In this document: positions 8,218-17,271 of the stretch, in pieces
Position numbering within the stretch: the stretch's first letter is position 1
How the letters are laid out: each line of letters begins with the position of its first letter
DNA from: SIG452 sp045541975
GTDB lineage: Bacteria > Bacillota > Clostridia > UMGS1840
DNA length: 64,000 bases
Direction of reading: 5' to 3'
Assembly: GCA_045541975.1 (NCBI GenBank)
Contig: JAZQKB010000026.1
Coordinates: 1 to 64,000, forward strand
Notes under the pieces: model-generated
What the model saw: the letters and a program-made list of their open reading frames with translations, nothing else
The model's database searches: none
Told to the model about the DNA's origin: nothing
Position numbers and translations under genes: made by a program

Positions 8218-9135
8218 ATGAAGAGTTTTTATCCTTTTTATTATGGGGACTTTCAATGCATTGGCGGAGCGTGTCAGCATAACTGTTGCATCGGTTGGGA
8301 AATTGACATTGACCGGAAGACTTTCGAGAAATACCAAGGGAGTTCAGGTGTTTTAGGAGATCGCTTAGCGAAGAATATTTCCACGGAAGATACTCCGCAT
8401 TTCATCTTGCAAGAATCGGAAAGATGTCCTTTTTTAAATGAGCAAAATCTTTGCGATATTATATTGGAAAAAGGAGAAGATTTTCTCTGTCAGATTTGCA
8501 CAGATCACCCCAGATTCCGTAACTTTTTTTCCGGTTGCGTTGAGGTGGGATTAGGGCTTTGCTGCGAGGAAGCGGCACGATTAATGTTATCTCAGATAAA
8601 ACCTTTTACCATACCTGAAAAACCGTTGGAAATTTTAACGGAGGAGGAAGTATCTTTTTTTCGTTTCCGTAGTGATATTTTTAGAAAAATAGGGGACAGA
8701 AGTTTGCCATTATTTCAGCGAATTTCATCCCTGTGTCAGGGATACGGAATTTCTCTCCCCAAAAAAACTCATCAAGAGTGGGCAGAGATTTTTCTTTCTT
8801 TGGAGTATTTGGATGAAACATGGATCACATTCTTACAACAATTAAAGCAAGCAGATTCTGTGGGTTCCCTGTCTACCGAGTGGGATCCTCCCTTAGAACA
8901 GTTATTTAGCTATTTTATTTACCGTCATTTAGCAGGCGGCTTGGAGGACGGTCGCTATGGCGAGCGGATTTTATTCGCTCAATTGGCTGTTACCATGATT
9001 TCTTTCTTGGCATCCATACAAACCAATCAACCACTCACCTTGGAATCTTTTTTTGAACTTTCCAGACTATATTCTTCTGAAATCGAATATAGCGAGGAAA
9101 ACACCGAAGCACTTTTAACCTTACTGGAAAATTAA
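8218..9135 (+). CDS. FliB-like flagellin lysine N-methylase family protein
   Basis: 305 residues, start after AAAAGGAGAG. The N-terminal half carries the Cys cluster of the FliB/YkgJ-like family: CIGGACQHNCC (about 14-24), CPFLNEQNLC (about 66-75) and CQICTDHPR (about 90-98), then LGLCCEEAAR. These cysteines probably bind a metal or Fe-S centre. The family is named for methylation of flagellin lysines in Salmonella, but many clostridial homologues lie far from flagellar genes, as here. No flagellar gene is visible in the window, so the true target may be another protein. It sits in one transcription unit with the amidohydrolase fusion and ends at a strong terminator. Confidence 0.75.
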   Translation: MKSFYPFYYGDFQCIGGACQHNCCIGWEIDIDRKTFEKYQGSSGVLGDRLAKNISTEDTPHFILQESERCPFLNEQNLCDIILEKGEDFLCQICTDHPRFRNFFSGCVEVGLGLCCEEAARLMLSQIKPFTIPEKPLEILTEEEVSFFRFRSDIFRKIGDRSLPLFQRISSLCQGYGISLPKKTHQEWAEIFLSLEYLDETWITFLQQLKQADSVGSLSTEWDPPLEQLFSYFIYRHLAGGLEDGRYGERILFAQLAVTMISFLASIQTNQPLTLESFFELSRLYSSEIEYSEENTEALLTLLEN

Positions 9136-9167
9136 AAAAAGGAGTTGTCAGCGACAACTCCTTTTTT
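9135..9167. terminator. Bidirectional intrinsic terminator
   Basis: Perfect 9-bp stem GGAGTTGTC/GACAACTCC with a 3-base loop and A/T runs on both sides, between two convergent genes. Confidence 0.9.
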
Positions 9168-9177
9168 GTTGTTTTAG

Positions 9178-10332
9178 TTAAATGATGGTATTTCGTTTCG
9201 TTCGTTTGGAGAGCAAAAGATTTCCCGCAAATACCAAGGCGTATATCACACTAATATAACCCAATGCCCATAGATGGTATTTTGCTCCATAAACACCGTT
9301 TAAATAGTAGTAAATAGGTAACAGACGAAAATACCCTTCCAATTCCACAAAGTTAAAGAAAATAGGGGATAATACCAGAGATAGAATCAAAATTCCCGGA
9401 ATTATTGCACCAAATTTTCCGTATGAGGAAAAGGGGAGGGAAACCAGCAGTGAAAATCCGGTTGCAGTAACCGTTAAGAGAAGTGTTGCAATCAGTTCAT
9501 TGGCAAAGGATTCTGTCAGATTGGAAAGCGCTAACGATACCAGCATGACACTTGCGGAAAGAATCGCAGCTGCCAGACAGGTCCCCATTGCCGGAATGAT
9601 TCGTTTTTGCGGAGCTAACCAGTCAAATCGTCCTTCCGAACGGTCTTTTACGGAGTACATTGCAGCAGTCAAAGTGCATAAGAGAACCATCACTGCAAGT
9701 AATCCTCTGATGGGAGCATTCAGATAATTGATTTGAGCATTGTTTTGGCTTTCACCCACCGTTTCCACGGTCACCACTTCATCCTGTTGAGGTAATTTCA
9801 GATAAAATTCTTCGATTGTTTGTTCCGGTACGTTTTTTCCGTTCACAATATGTTCTTCTGAGAAATTGCGGTAAATATCATAGGAAAAATCATGAAATAT
9901 TGCAGAAAAAAGCATTTCGTTAACAATCTGATTTGCCATATTGGATTCTCTGCGAATCACAGTCACCACCGGTTTTCGGGAGGTATTAGCTGCATACTGA
10001 TCTAAACGTTTGGAAAAATCGTTCGGAAAAATCCAGGCAACATCCGTTTTGTGGTTGGCGACCAGCTTGGTTGCTTCGTTTACGGAATCTGCCACGGTAA
10101 AGTACACCATAGAATCGTTTTCCATAAGAGAAGTTATGATGTTTTTTGCGGTGAGATCGTCACCTTCGTGACAAAGTGTCACTCGCATCAGACCGCTGTC
10201 TTGTTGCATTGCCATATTTCCCATGGGAATCATCACGGGAATCAGACACAAAAGCACCACAAAGCTCCATTGCTTTAGCAGACGTTTCCCAAGCATATAA
10301 AACCAGTTCATACAGTATTTTAGTTTATTCAT
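9178..10332 (-). CDS. ABC-2 type transporter permease
   Basis: 384 residues. One N-terminal membrane segment (about 18-40) is followed by a long extracytoplasmic domain and a C-terminal block of five or six membrane helices (about 208-375). This is the layout of ABC-2/YhgE-Pip-like export permeases. It is the last gene of a three-gene operon; its start overlaps the stop of the preceding permease by four bases (ATGA), implying translational coupling. The two permeases are homologous in layout and probably form a heterodimeric channel driven by the ATPase encoded first. The substrate is unknown; lipids, peptides or drugs are all possible. Confidence 0.85.
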   Translation of the reverse strand: MNKLKYCMNWFYMLGKRLLKQWSFVVLLCLIPVMIPMGNMAMQQDSGLMRVTLCHEGDDLTAKNIITSLMENDSMVYFTVADSVNEATKLVANHKTDVAWIFPNDFSKRLDQYAANTSRKPVVTVIRRESNMANQIVNEMLFSAIFHDFSYDIYRNFSEEHIVNGKNVPEQTIEEFYLKLPQQDEVVTVETVGESQNNAQINYLNAPIRGLLAVMVLLCTLTAAMYSVKDRSEGRFDWLAPQKRIIPAMGTCLAAAILSASVMLVSLALSNLTESFANELIATLLLTVTATGFSLLVSLPFSSYGKFGAIIPGILILSLVLSPIFFNFVELEGYFRLLPIYYYLNGVYGAKYHLWALGYISVIYALVFAGNLLLSKRTKRNTII

Positions 10333-11564
10333 TGAAAATCACCTGCTATCCGATATTTTCGCCAGAGGGCAGATATGGTAAAGAAACCGCCAATGTAGGC
10401 TAATATCCACACAAAATCGGCAAGTGCAAGCTCGTTTGACATCGTTTTTCGGATAAACGAAAAGGCCAGTCCTACCGGTAGAGATTCCATCAGATTCCGT
10501 AGGAAATCCGGGAAGAAGAAATTTGGATACAAACATCCGGACAGATATCCCAGAATCAAAAAGCAGAGAAACTGTGCCAGCAGTGCACCAATAAAATTGG
10601 GAATCAATTCGTAGAAGGTATATTGCATCAGAGTAATCATTACAAATACAGGAATCAGGCGAATCACAAACAAAAGACAGTCAAGCACACCAACTGATAG
10701 CAGCTCCGGAACCGGCAACTTTACAAAAGAAAGCACAATTCCGAAAATACCTGCAAAAATCAACAGCATCAAGGTGGTGATGGTAGCATAGGCACCGTAT
10801 TCACAAAGCACCTGCGATGTGGGGGGAATACCTGAGATTTTTAAGAGACGGTTGTATGAAAGATTTCGGGAGGAAAACAGCCGATTGCAGGAAACACCCC
10901 AAAGCAGCAAAAATAATGTTGTAATTCCGCACACATAATAGCCACCTAAAGACAGCGAATCCGCAATACCAAGATCGTTCATCTCATACATCTCGGTACG
11001 GTTTAAGATGAAATTCATATAAGACAGCATTAAACTGTTGGTGTTATCGTGATAATCTGCATTATCATACATCAACGATAAATCCTGCATAGAATACATG
11101 CCGTTCTGGGATTCAATAACCAGCTCAGAAACAATTGTCACGATTTCTTCCGAGAACATTGCACCCAAGGTTTTCGGGCCGTTTAGAGTGATGTATTTGG
11201 CAGGTGTGTTGATGCCAAGGTATAAATTGTTGATATAGTTTTCCGGCACCAAAATATAACCCTGAATTTGTCTCTCATCCAGAGCATTTTTGGCTTCTTC
11301 TTCCGTTAGATTCACCAGTTCCACATAAAAACGGGAGCTATCCATATTCTGTAGAGCATATAAGCCGATATCAAGATAGGAGCTTTCTAAATCCCCCACC
11401 ACACCAATGGATATTTTTTGCTGTTTTTCACCGGTTAAAGTGGATTTGAGCAAAATGCCTCCTGCCGTGGCAAGACATCCCAACACAAGTACGGTAACCA
11501 GTAAAATGACAGGAAAAATTTTGAAAGCCCGTTTTAAGTGTAACCGAAAATATTTTTTTAGCAT
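10329..11564 (-). CDS. ABC-2 type transporter permease
   Basis: 411 residues with the same architecture as the downstream permease: an N-terminal membrane helix (about 15-37), a large external domain of about 180 residues, then a C-terminal group of helices (about 208-405). The start lies three bases after the ATPase gene and its stop overlaps the next permease. Together with these genes it forms an ABC-2 exporter. No motif reveals the substrate. Confidence 0.85.
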   Translation of the reverse strand: MLKKYFRLHLKRAFKIFPVILLVTVLVLGCLATAGGILLKSTLTGEKQQKISIGVVGDLESSYLDIGLYALQNMDSSRFYVELVNLTEEEAKNALDERQIQGYILVPENYINNLYLGINTPAKYITLNGPKTLGAMFSEEIVTIVSELVIESQNGMYSMQDLSLMYDNADYHDNTNSLMLSYMNFILNRTEMYEMNDLGIADSLSLGGYYVCGITTLFLLLWGVSCNRLFSSRNLSYNRLLKISGIPPTSQVLCEYGAYATITTLMLLIFAGIFGIVLSFVKLPVPELLSVGVLDCLLFVIRLIPVFVMITLMQYTFYELIPNFIGALLAQFLCFLILGYLSGCLYPNFFFPDFLRNLMESLPVGLAFSFIRKTMSNELALADFVWILAYIGGFFTISALWRKYRIAGDFQ

Positions 11565-11566
11565 CG

Positions 11567-12229
11567 TTATAACTGACCTACCAATCGGTTGATATTTCCG
11601 TCGTATTCAAAGGGGTTCAATACACCGTTTTTTAAAATAAACAGTTGGTCACAAAGAGGTAATTCCTGCACGTCATGAGTGGCAAGAATGATGATTCCAC
11701 CTTGCTTTTTAAACTGCTCCAGATAATTGAAAATCCTGGTTTTGCAGATTAAATCCAAGGCGGCAGAGGGTTCGTCCAGTAACAGAATTTTCGGCTTGTT
11801 GGAAACTGCACAGCCAATCGCCAATCTTTTTTTCATACCGCCGGACATCTTGTATACCGGTGTTTTTAAAAAGTCACCGATTCCAAGTATTCCCAGAACC
11901 CCTTGGGACAATTCCTTTGTAAGTTCCAGCGAATCATACCAAAGAGACAGATTATCTTTTGCAGACAGTTCTTCCAAAAGGGGAGTGTTTTGGGGCACAT
12001 AGCCCACTAGACGGGAGCGTTTTTTGGCATCTTTTAGCAGATCATCTCCCTGATAGGTAAAGCTTCCGCCATCAGGTTTTAAAATGCCGGCAAGAATGCC
12101 CAGCAAAGTGGATTTTCCACTTCCGTTTCCACCTAAAATGCCAATACACTGACCTTCTTTGGCAGAAAAGGTAATATTTTTTAAGATGCAGTTTTTCTGA
12201 TAATTTTTTTTGATGGATACAATCTTCAT
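11567..12229 (-). CDS. ABC transporter ATP-binding protein
   Basis: 220 residues, a single nucleotide-binding domain with all expected motifs: Walker A GGNGSGKST (about 33-41), Q-loop VPQNTP, signature MSGGMKKRLAIG (near 127-138), Walker B LLLDEPSAALD (near 150-160) and H-loop ATHD (near 184). The signature has M instead of L before SGG, which is tolerated. It is the first gene of the exporter operon; the start follows AAGGATTTTATT. It powers the two permeases encoded immediately downstream. Confidence 0.92.
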   Translation of the reverse strand: MKIVSIKKNYQKNCILKNITFSAKEGQCIGILGGNGSGKSTLLGILAGILKPDGGSFTYQGDDLLKDAKKRSRLVGYVPQNTPLLEELSAKDNLSLWYDSLELTKELSQGVLGILGIGDFLKTPVYKMSGGMKKRLAIGCAVSNKPKILLLDEPSAALDLICKTRIFNYLEQFKKQGGIIILATHDVQELPLCDQLFILKNGVLNPFEYDGNINRLVGQL

Positions 12230-12250
12230 AATAAAATCCTTTTTGATAAG

Positions 12251-12280
12251 AGAACTGAGAACAAAGCTGTTCTCAGTTCT
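12251..12280. terminator. Perfect 13-bp hairpin between the zinc-ribbon gene and the ABC operon
   Basis: AGAACTGAGAACA pairs perfectly with TGTTCTCAGTTCT across a 4-base loop. On the minus strand it is followed by CTTATCAAAA rather than a clear U run, so termination may be weak and allow read-through from the zinc-ribbon gene into the exporter operon. Confidence 0.5.
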
Positions 12281-12300
12281 TAATAGGTTTTATGATATTG

Positions 12301-14304
12301 TTAGGGTAACTCAATAGCCGGTTCCTTTGCCACGGCCATTTCTGTTTCAAAGCCTTCCAGGTAGGTGAGGTAAAGCTCCATTAGTTCTTCTTCGGTGAAA
12401 AGTTCCAGATCTTCTTCCGGTAAGGTTAAGAGCCATGCTTCGTAATCTAAAACTTCTTCCTGTTTGGTTGCATTGTCAAATTCTGCTTCCAGTGTAGCAA
12501 CCAATTCTTCGGGTAAACCAATCTTTCGCAGATTGGAGAATAACGGTTCCATATCAAATGCTGCCAGCCATTCTGCCATAGCTGTTTCATCCGGATACAT
12601 CATATCAAGTGTCAGCGTATTTTCGGGAATTGCAAGATCCACGGTTTCGTTTATCTTTTCAGCTGCGGTAATATCTAAGCACAGACCGTCTTTGTAATAT
12701 ACGCCGATAGAAGAAGTGCCTTCCGTTTCAGAAATCATATTCCAGGACAGTTTGAATTGGAAGTCAGAAAGTTCTTCGATTCCTGCCATAGAGGCAAATT
12801 CTTCGTTTACAAACAGGGTAACGGTGCCTTGTTTATAGTCTTTGGTAATGCCTTCTGTTAAACATTCCAAAACAGTCATATTCATCACTTTTAACGCATA
12901 TTTACCGGAACCGTTATGAGTGGTGCCGGACCATTCTGCATTGCCGCCGGGGAATTTTGCAGAAATCATAGCACCGGCGTTATTACTGGAGAATACATTG
13001 TACCATTCAAAGTCTACACCTTGAATTTCCAAAGCACCGCCGGCGGGTTTTCCTTTGGCATCCACATACAACCGGTAAGTCATAACGGTTTCATCAGAGG
13101 TGGAACCTACTTGATTCAGTTCTTCTAAGGCACCATCCATTGCTTCTTTAAAATCACTGTAGGACATACCGGTCAGAGATTCTATGTCTTCAATGACTTG
13201 TTCTAAGTCGCTGTCATCCTTTAAAGTAGATACTAAGGCTTTGCAAAGCTGCAGGAAATCCTGTTCGCTGATTTCTGCAGTTAAAACTGTTACTTTCTGA
13301 GAAACATCTTCCACGGTAAGAGTGGTTTCGGTTTCAGAAACAGAACCTAAATTTTTCATCACGCATTTCACATAGCGGGACAGGATTCTCTGTGTGGTTT
13401 CTTCGTCGGGGATACATTCCAGAATTTCTGTCATTATTGCATATGTATCCTGCATTTGCTGTATGCTGTAATCATCCATAGCAGCAACCAGTTTCAGGTA
13501 GGTGGGGTTATAATCGGGGAAACCGAAATAGTAAGTCAAGTTGTCATAGTTCATCAGGTAATCCAGCTTTAAAAGATCCACACCGTTAATTTTGTATTGC
13601 TGGTCCAGAGCGATTGTGCTGTCTTTCATATCTGCTTTCATGGTTACAGAAATGGTATCCAGCCAATCAATATACGGAGCAATATCTTCTCCGGTAAAGT
13701 CTTCCAGCATGGGAGCTAACTGGTCTCCAACAGTAATTTCCAACTCACCGGATTCGGAATAACCGTCAGTCCATTGTTTGCCGAATTTCGCAAGTGCCTC
13801 TGCAATATCACCGGTCGCATCGTCAATGTTGTTGTCCACCACGGTTGCTAAGTACTGTTCGGGAGAGGTGAATAATTTGGTCACTGCATTTTTCACATAG
13901 TCCCAATGGGCAAAGCAAATCACACCCACACCGGCAATAATCAGTGCCAGCACTGCACAGATAATTATTTTGGTGGATTTTTTCATTGGCTTTTTCGGAG
14001 CTTTTTGGGGAGCAAAAACAGGAGTCTCGGGTTCCTGAGGCTGATTGGAAGTTTCCTCAGTTACGAGGGGATTTCCGCACACTTCGCAGAAACGGCTTCC
14101 GCTTTCGTTTGCTTTTCCGCATTTGGAACAAACTGTTCCTTTGGGAGCTTCTGCAAAAGTAACCGGTTCTTCTACCGGAGCGGATTCTATTACAACTTCT
14201 TCGGTTGCAGGAATTTCTGTATTGGTATTTACTTCCTGTGCAACACAGATGGGACAGCTCGTCTGCCCGTCTTCCAGTTTTCTGCCGCAATTTTCACAAA
14301 ACAT
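12301..14304 (-). CDS. Double zinc-ribbon membrane protein with large extracytoplasmic domain
   Basis: 667 residues. It opens with two zinc ribbons: CENCG...CPIC (3-20) and CSKCGKANESGSRFCEVCG (about 59-77). An acidic, proline-rich linker is followed by a basic stretch (KKPMKKSTK) and one membrane helix (about 112-135). The rest, about 530 residues, is acidic and predicted to lie outside the cell. Such zinc-ribbon, single-pass proteins are common in Clostridia and mostly uncharacterised; I can assign no enzymatic role. The start follows AAAGGAGATATCAGT. The ABC exporter operon begins about 70 bases downstream on the same strand. Confidence 0.75.
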   Translation of the reverse strand: MFCENCGRKLEDGQTSCPICVAQEVNTNTEIPATEEVVIESAPVEEPVTFAEAPKGTVCSKCGKANESGSRFCEVCGNPLVTEETSNQPQEPETPVFAPQKAPKKPMKKSTKIIICAVLALIIAGVGVICFAHWDYVKNAVTKLFTSPEQYLATVVDNNIDDATGDIAEALAKFGKQWTDGYSESGELEITVGDQLAPMLEDFTGEDIAPYIDWLDTISVTMKADMKDSTIALDQQYKINGVDLLKLDYLMNYDNLTYYFGFPDYNPTYLKLVAAMDDYSIQQMQDTYAIMTEILECIPDEETTQRILSRYVKCVMKNLGSVSETETTLTVEDVSQKVTVLTAEISEQDFLQLCKALVSTLKDDSDLEQVIEDIESLTGMSYSDFKEAMDGALEELNQVGSTSDETVMTYRLYVDAKGKPAGGALEIQGVDFEWYNVFSSNNAGAMISAKFPGGNAEWSGTTHNGSGKYALKVMNMTVLECLTEGITKDYKQGTVTLFVNEEFASMAGIEELSDFQFKLSWNMISETEGTSSIGVYYKDGLCLDITAAEKINETVDLAIPENTLTLDMMYPDETAMAEWLAAFDMEPLFSNLRKIGLPEELVATLEAEFDNATKQEEVLDYEAWLLTLPEEDLELFTEEELMELYLTYLEGFETEMAVAKEPAIELP

Positions 14305-14323
14305 ACTGATATCTCCTTTCAGA

Positions 14324-14351
14324 AAAAAGCAACCGCAAAGTATTGCTTTTT
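14324..14351 (-). promoter_or_regulatory. Leader hairpin with U run (possible attenuator)
   Basis: In the transcript leader of the zinc-ribbon gene a 9-bp stem AAAAAGCAA/TTGCTTTTT closes a 10-base loop and ends in a U-rich run, just upstream of the ribosome site. It resembles a small intrinsic terminator. Regulation is inferred only from position. Confidence 0.4.
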
Positions 14352-14361
14352 AATTACCTCT

Positions 14362-14390
14362 AGTATATTACATTGTATGTTTCTTGTCAA
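14362..14390 (-). promoter_or_regulatory. Sigma-A promoter of the zinc-ribbon gene
   Basis: Minus-strand TTGACA, 17-base spacer, TATACT, about 58 bases upstream of the start codon. Confidence 0.8.
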
Positions 14391-14449
14391 TAAAAATATA
14401 AAAAACGGATGATCTAAAACGGTGTTTTTGATAAAACATCAGATACCTA

Positions 14450-14478
14450 TTGCTTTTTTAAAACAGGTGTGTTATAAT
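14450..14478 (+). promoter_or_regulatory. Sigma-A promoter of the cobalamin riboswitch transcript
   Basis: TTGCTT, 17-base spacer, TATAAT; the riboswitch begins about 22 bases further on. Confidence 0.75.
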
Positions 14479-14500
14479 AATAGAAAATCTAATAGCTATC

Positions 14501-14724
14501 ACACAAAGTGGCAGTTACTCTGCAAAAACAGGAGTAACCGCTTGAAAGGGAAAGAGGTGCAAATCCTCTGCGATCAACTGTCGGTGTGTGCATCGAAGTT
14601 GCTGTGTCCGTCGGTGAAAACCGGTCATTGGGAAACTGAGAAGGCAGGGCATAGTAATGCGGATTTTTCATTGAAAAATCTATATGGTGTGAGCCACAAA
14701 ACCTGCTTTGGTATTTTCTTGTGT
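14501..14724 (+). promoter_or_regulatory. Cobalamin (B12) riboswitch
   Basis: The leader contains the conserved cobalamin-riboswitch blocks in order: AAAGGGAA then GAGGTGCAAATCCTC (about 14546-14570), ACTGTCGG, TCATTGGGAAACTGAGAAGGC, and a B12-box-like GTGAGCCACAAAACCTGC ending at 14706. A terminal stem pairs ACACAA (14501-14506) with TTGTGT (14719-14724). The downstream terminator and adenosyltransferase gene fit transcriptional control by adenosylcobalamin. Boundaries are approximate. Confidence 0.88.
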
Positions 14725-14795
14725 CCATTTGTGGAGTGGGAGAGTATTTTGTTTCTTTATGGGAAGCATTTGTGATATTCTGCAGGAACATTCAG

Positions 14796-14836
14796 CTGCG
14801 GTAATTTCCAAAAAGGGAAGTTACTGCAGTTTTTTT
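14796..14836 (+). terminator. Riboswitch expression-platform terminator
   Basis: CTGCGGTAATTTCC pairs with GGAAGTTACTGCAG (two wobble pairs) and is followed by seven U residues. It lies between the riboswitch and the coding start at 14866, as expected for ligand-induced premature termination. Confidence 0.85.
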
Positions 14837-14865
14837 ATGGGAAATAAGACAGGAGATTTTTTGCG

Positions 14866-15378
14866 ATGATACAGTGTTATTTTGGCAACGGAAAAGGGAA
14901 AACCACAGCTTCGGTAGGTGCTGCCATCCGATATCTGGGATGTAAAAAGAGAGTGCTCTATGTATCTTTTTTAAAAGACGGCACTTCCTCGGAATTGGCA
15001 ATCTTAAGAAATCTTTCCGGTTTGGACCTTTTGATTCCGTCAGTTTCCTATCGGTTATACGATAATCAAAACCCTGAAAAAACAGAGGAACTTTCCCGAG
15101 CATATACCGATTTTTTTAACGAGAAAATCAACGGAATTTCCACTTCATACGATATGATTGTTTTAGACGAAATCTTAGACGTTGTTTCTTTCGGATACCT
15201 TTCGGAAGAAATTTTGATGGATTCTTTAAAGCGTTGGAACAAAACTGCGGAAGTTGTTTTGACAGGACACAGCCTATCCCCAGACATAGCAGAAATTTGT
15301 GACTATATTTCTGAGGTTTCCTCAAAAAAACATCCTTATGAAAAAGGAATACACTCCAGAAAGGGTATTGAGTATTAA
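14866..15378 (+). CDS. Corrinoid (cob(I)alamin) adenosyltransferase, CobA/BtuR type
   Basis: 170 residues, start after AGGAGATTTTTTGCG. The N-terminal P-loop GNGKGKTTASVGAAIR (about 6-21) and the VLYVSFLKD and MIVLDEILDVV strands match the BtuR/CobA/CobO ATP:corrinoid adenosyltransferase family, which makes adenosylcobalamin. The TGH...PDI segment near the C-terminus is also family-typical. It is slightly shorter than E. coli BtuR (196 residues), lacking the N-terminal extension. The riboswitch upstream means product-level feedback: high B12 should stop transcription before this gene. It is the only gene of the unit. Confidence 0.87.
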   Translation: MIQCYFGNGKGKTTASVGAAIRYLGCKKRVLYVSFLKDGTSSELAILRNLSGLDLLIPSVSYRLYDNQNPEKTEELSRAYTDFFNEKINGISTSYDMIVLDEILDVVSFGYLSEEILMDSLKRWNKTAEVVLTGHSLSPDIAEICDYISEVSSKKHPYEKGIHSRKGIEY

Positions 15379-15406
15379 AATAACACCGGTATTGTTCGGT
15401 AATCAG

Positions 15407-15440
15407 AAAATGGGAAGATGACATCATCTTCCCATTTTTT
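15407..15440. terminator. Bidirectional intrinsic terminator
   Basis: TGGGAAGATGA/TCATCTTCCCA stem, 2-base loop, flanked by A and T runs, between the convergent adenosyltransferase and feoB genes. Confidence 0.9.
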
Positions 15441-17271
15441 ATAGCAGAAATGCTACCAAACGAATCATCATACAAAGCACAATCCCAATGATTGTGGGGA
15501 TGCTAGCAGCTAAAACAGTCCATTTCATACTTCCGGTTTCTTTTTTGACGGTCATCAGGGTGGTGGAGCAGGGCCAGTGAAATAAAGAAAACACCAAGGT
15601 GCAGATGGCAGTTATCAATGTCCATCCGTTTGCCAGAAGGATTTCTTGTAAGCCAAGAATACTTTTAGCTTCTGTCAGTAGAGATGCTCCCGTGTATGCC
15701 ATCAGGATGATTGGAAGCACAATTTCGTTGGCGGGAAGTCCCAGCAGAAAGGCAAGAAGAATCACACCGTCCATCCCTAAAGCAGTCCCGACGGGATTTA
15801 AAAGATTGCCTAAAAACATCAGAAGGGTGTTGTTTCCAATCCATATGTGTGATACCAGCCACAGAACTGCTCCTGCGGGTACTGCAACCGTTACAGCTCT
15901 TCCAAGAACAAACAGACTGCGGTCTAATAACGATCTTAAAAGTACCTTTCCCACCTGCGGTTTCCGAAAGGGTGGAAGTTCTAATGCAAAGAAAGATGGT
16001 TCGCCACGAAGTATTGTTTTCGACAACACAAAAGATACCAAAAAAGTCATCAGAATGCCCAAAAGAATCAAACCGGTCAGAATCAATGCTCCAACCCAGG
16101 AAGATTGCGACTGGGAAAAAAACACTGTAATAATAGCAAGTAAGGTCGGAAATTTTCCGTTACAGGGAACCAGACTGTTGGTTAATACTGCAAGCAACCG
16201 TTCCCGTTTGGAATCAATAATCCTGGTTCCCGTTACCCCAACAGCATTACAGCCGAATCCCATACACATTGTGAGTGCTTGCTTTCCGCAGGCATTACAT
16301 TTTTGCAGCGTATGGTCAAGATTAAAGGCAACCCTTGGCAAATAGCCAAGATCCTCCAGCAGAGTAAATAACGGAAAAAAGATTGCCATTGGTGGCAGCA
16401 TCACGGAAACAATTCGTCCCACCGTGGAAAACACACCGTGAAAGAGAAAATCGGAAAGTAGAGGCGGAATCCTTAGAAAATTTGCTCCTGCCATCAGCCA
16501 CTTTTCTAAATGCTGAAAAAGTTGGGAAAGCAGTTCAGACGGATAGTTTGCACCCACCATGGTAATCCAGAAAACGATTGCTAAAAGTCCCATCATAATG
16601 GGAAATCCTGTCCATTTTCCCGTTAAAAGTTTATCTATTCGTTCTTCTTTTTGACGATAGTTTTTGTTGCGGTAGGTAACCGTTTGTTTGGCAATTTCTT
16701 CTGCTTTTGTGATTAAGTCAGAAATTTTTATCTGATGGGAAAATACTTCCGGCTCCGTTTTTGTGTTTGCAACTTTTGAAACCTGTTGCATCAGTTCAGA
16801 TAAACCGTTTTTCCGATTCGCTGAAGTGGTTACCACTGCAACTCCCAATAGTTCTGAGAGCTTTTTCTCATCTACCATGATGCCTTTTCTGGAGGCTTCG
16901 TCCATTAGATTGACGCATACCACCACCCGACGGGTGACGGTAAGAATCTGAAGTAACAGATTCAGATTCCGCTCCAATGAAGTGGCATCGCAAACCACAA
17001 TTAGCGCATCATACTGCCCTGCAAACAGAAATTCTTTTGCCACCTCTTCCTCCTCGGAATGAGCATGCAAGGAATAAGTTCCCGGAATATCGGTCAATAA
17101 GTATTGTGTGCCTTCAAAACGAAAGGTTCCCTGAGCGGTGCTGACAGTTTTCCCTGGCCAGTTTCCGGTATGTTGCCGAAGTCCTGTCAATGCATTGAAT
17201 ACCGTGCTTTTTCCTACATTTGGATTTCCCATTAATCCCACTGTCAATGGGGGGTTATTCTTTGTTTGCAT
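15439..17271 (-). CDS. feoB: Ferrous iron transport protein B (FeoB)
   Basis: About 610 residues. The N-terminal GTPase domain has G1 GNPNVGKST, G3 DIPGTYSL and a G4-like NLMDE motif; the rest is the polytopic membrane core with two gate regions (TMCMGFGCNAVGV near 340 and the later LLGLPANEIVLP). It imports Fe2+ across the cytoplasmic membrane. I chose ATG at 17271, eight bases after GGAGG; a GTG at 17280 would overlap the ribosome site. The start overlaps feoA by 17 bases, so translation is coupled. The protein is shorter than E. coli FeoB (773) but within the clostridial range. Confidence 0.95.
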   Translation of the reverse strand: MQTKNNPPLTVGLMGNPNVGKSTVFNALTGLRQHTGNWPGKTVSTAQGTFRFEGTQYLLTDIPGTYSLHAHSEEEEVAKEFLFAGQYDALIVVCDATSLERNLNLLLQILTVTRRVVVCVNLMDEASRKGIMVDEKKLSELLGVAVVTTSANRKNGLSELMQQVSKVANTKTEPEVFSHQIKISDLITKAEEIAKQTVTYRNKNYRQKEERIDKLLTGKWTGFPIMMGLLAIVFWITMVGANYPSELLSQLFQHLEKWLMAGANFLRIPPLLSDFLFHGVFSTVGRIVSVMLPPMAIFFPLFTLLEDLGYLPRVAFNLDHTLQKCNACGKQALTMCMGFGCNAVGVTGTRIIDSKRERLLAVLTNSLVPCNGKFPTLLAIITVFFSQSQSSWVGALILTGLILLGILMTFLVSFVLSKTILRGEPSFFALELPPFRKPQVGKVLLRSLLDRSLFVLGRAVTVAVPAGAVLWLVSHIWIGNNTLLMFLGNLLNPVGTALGMDGVILLAFLLGLPANEIVLPIILMAYTGASLLTEAKSILGLQEILLANGWTLITAICTLVFSLFHWPCSTTLMTVKKETGSMKWTVLAASIPTIIGIVLCMMIRLVAFLL

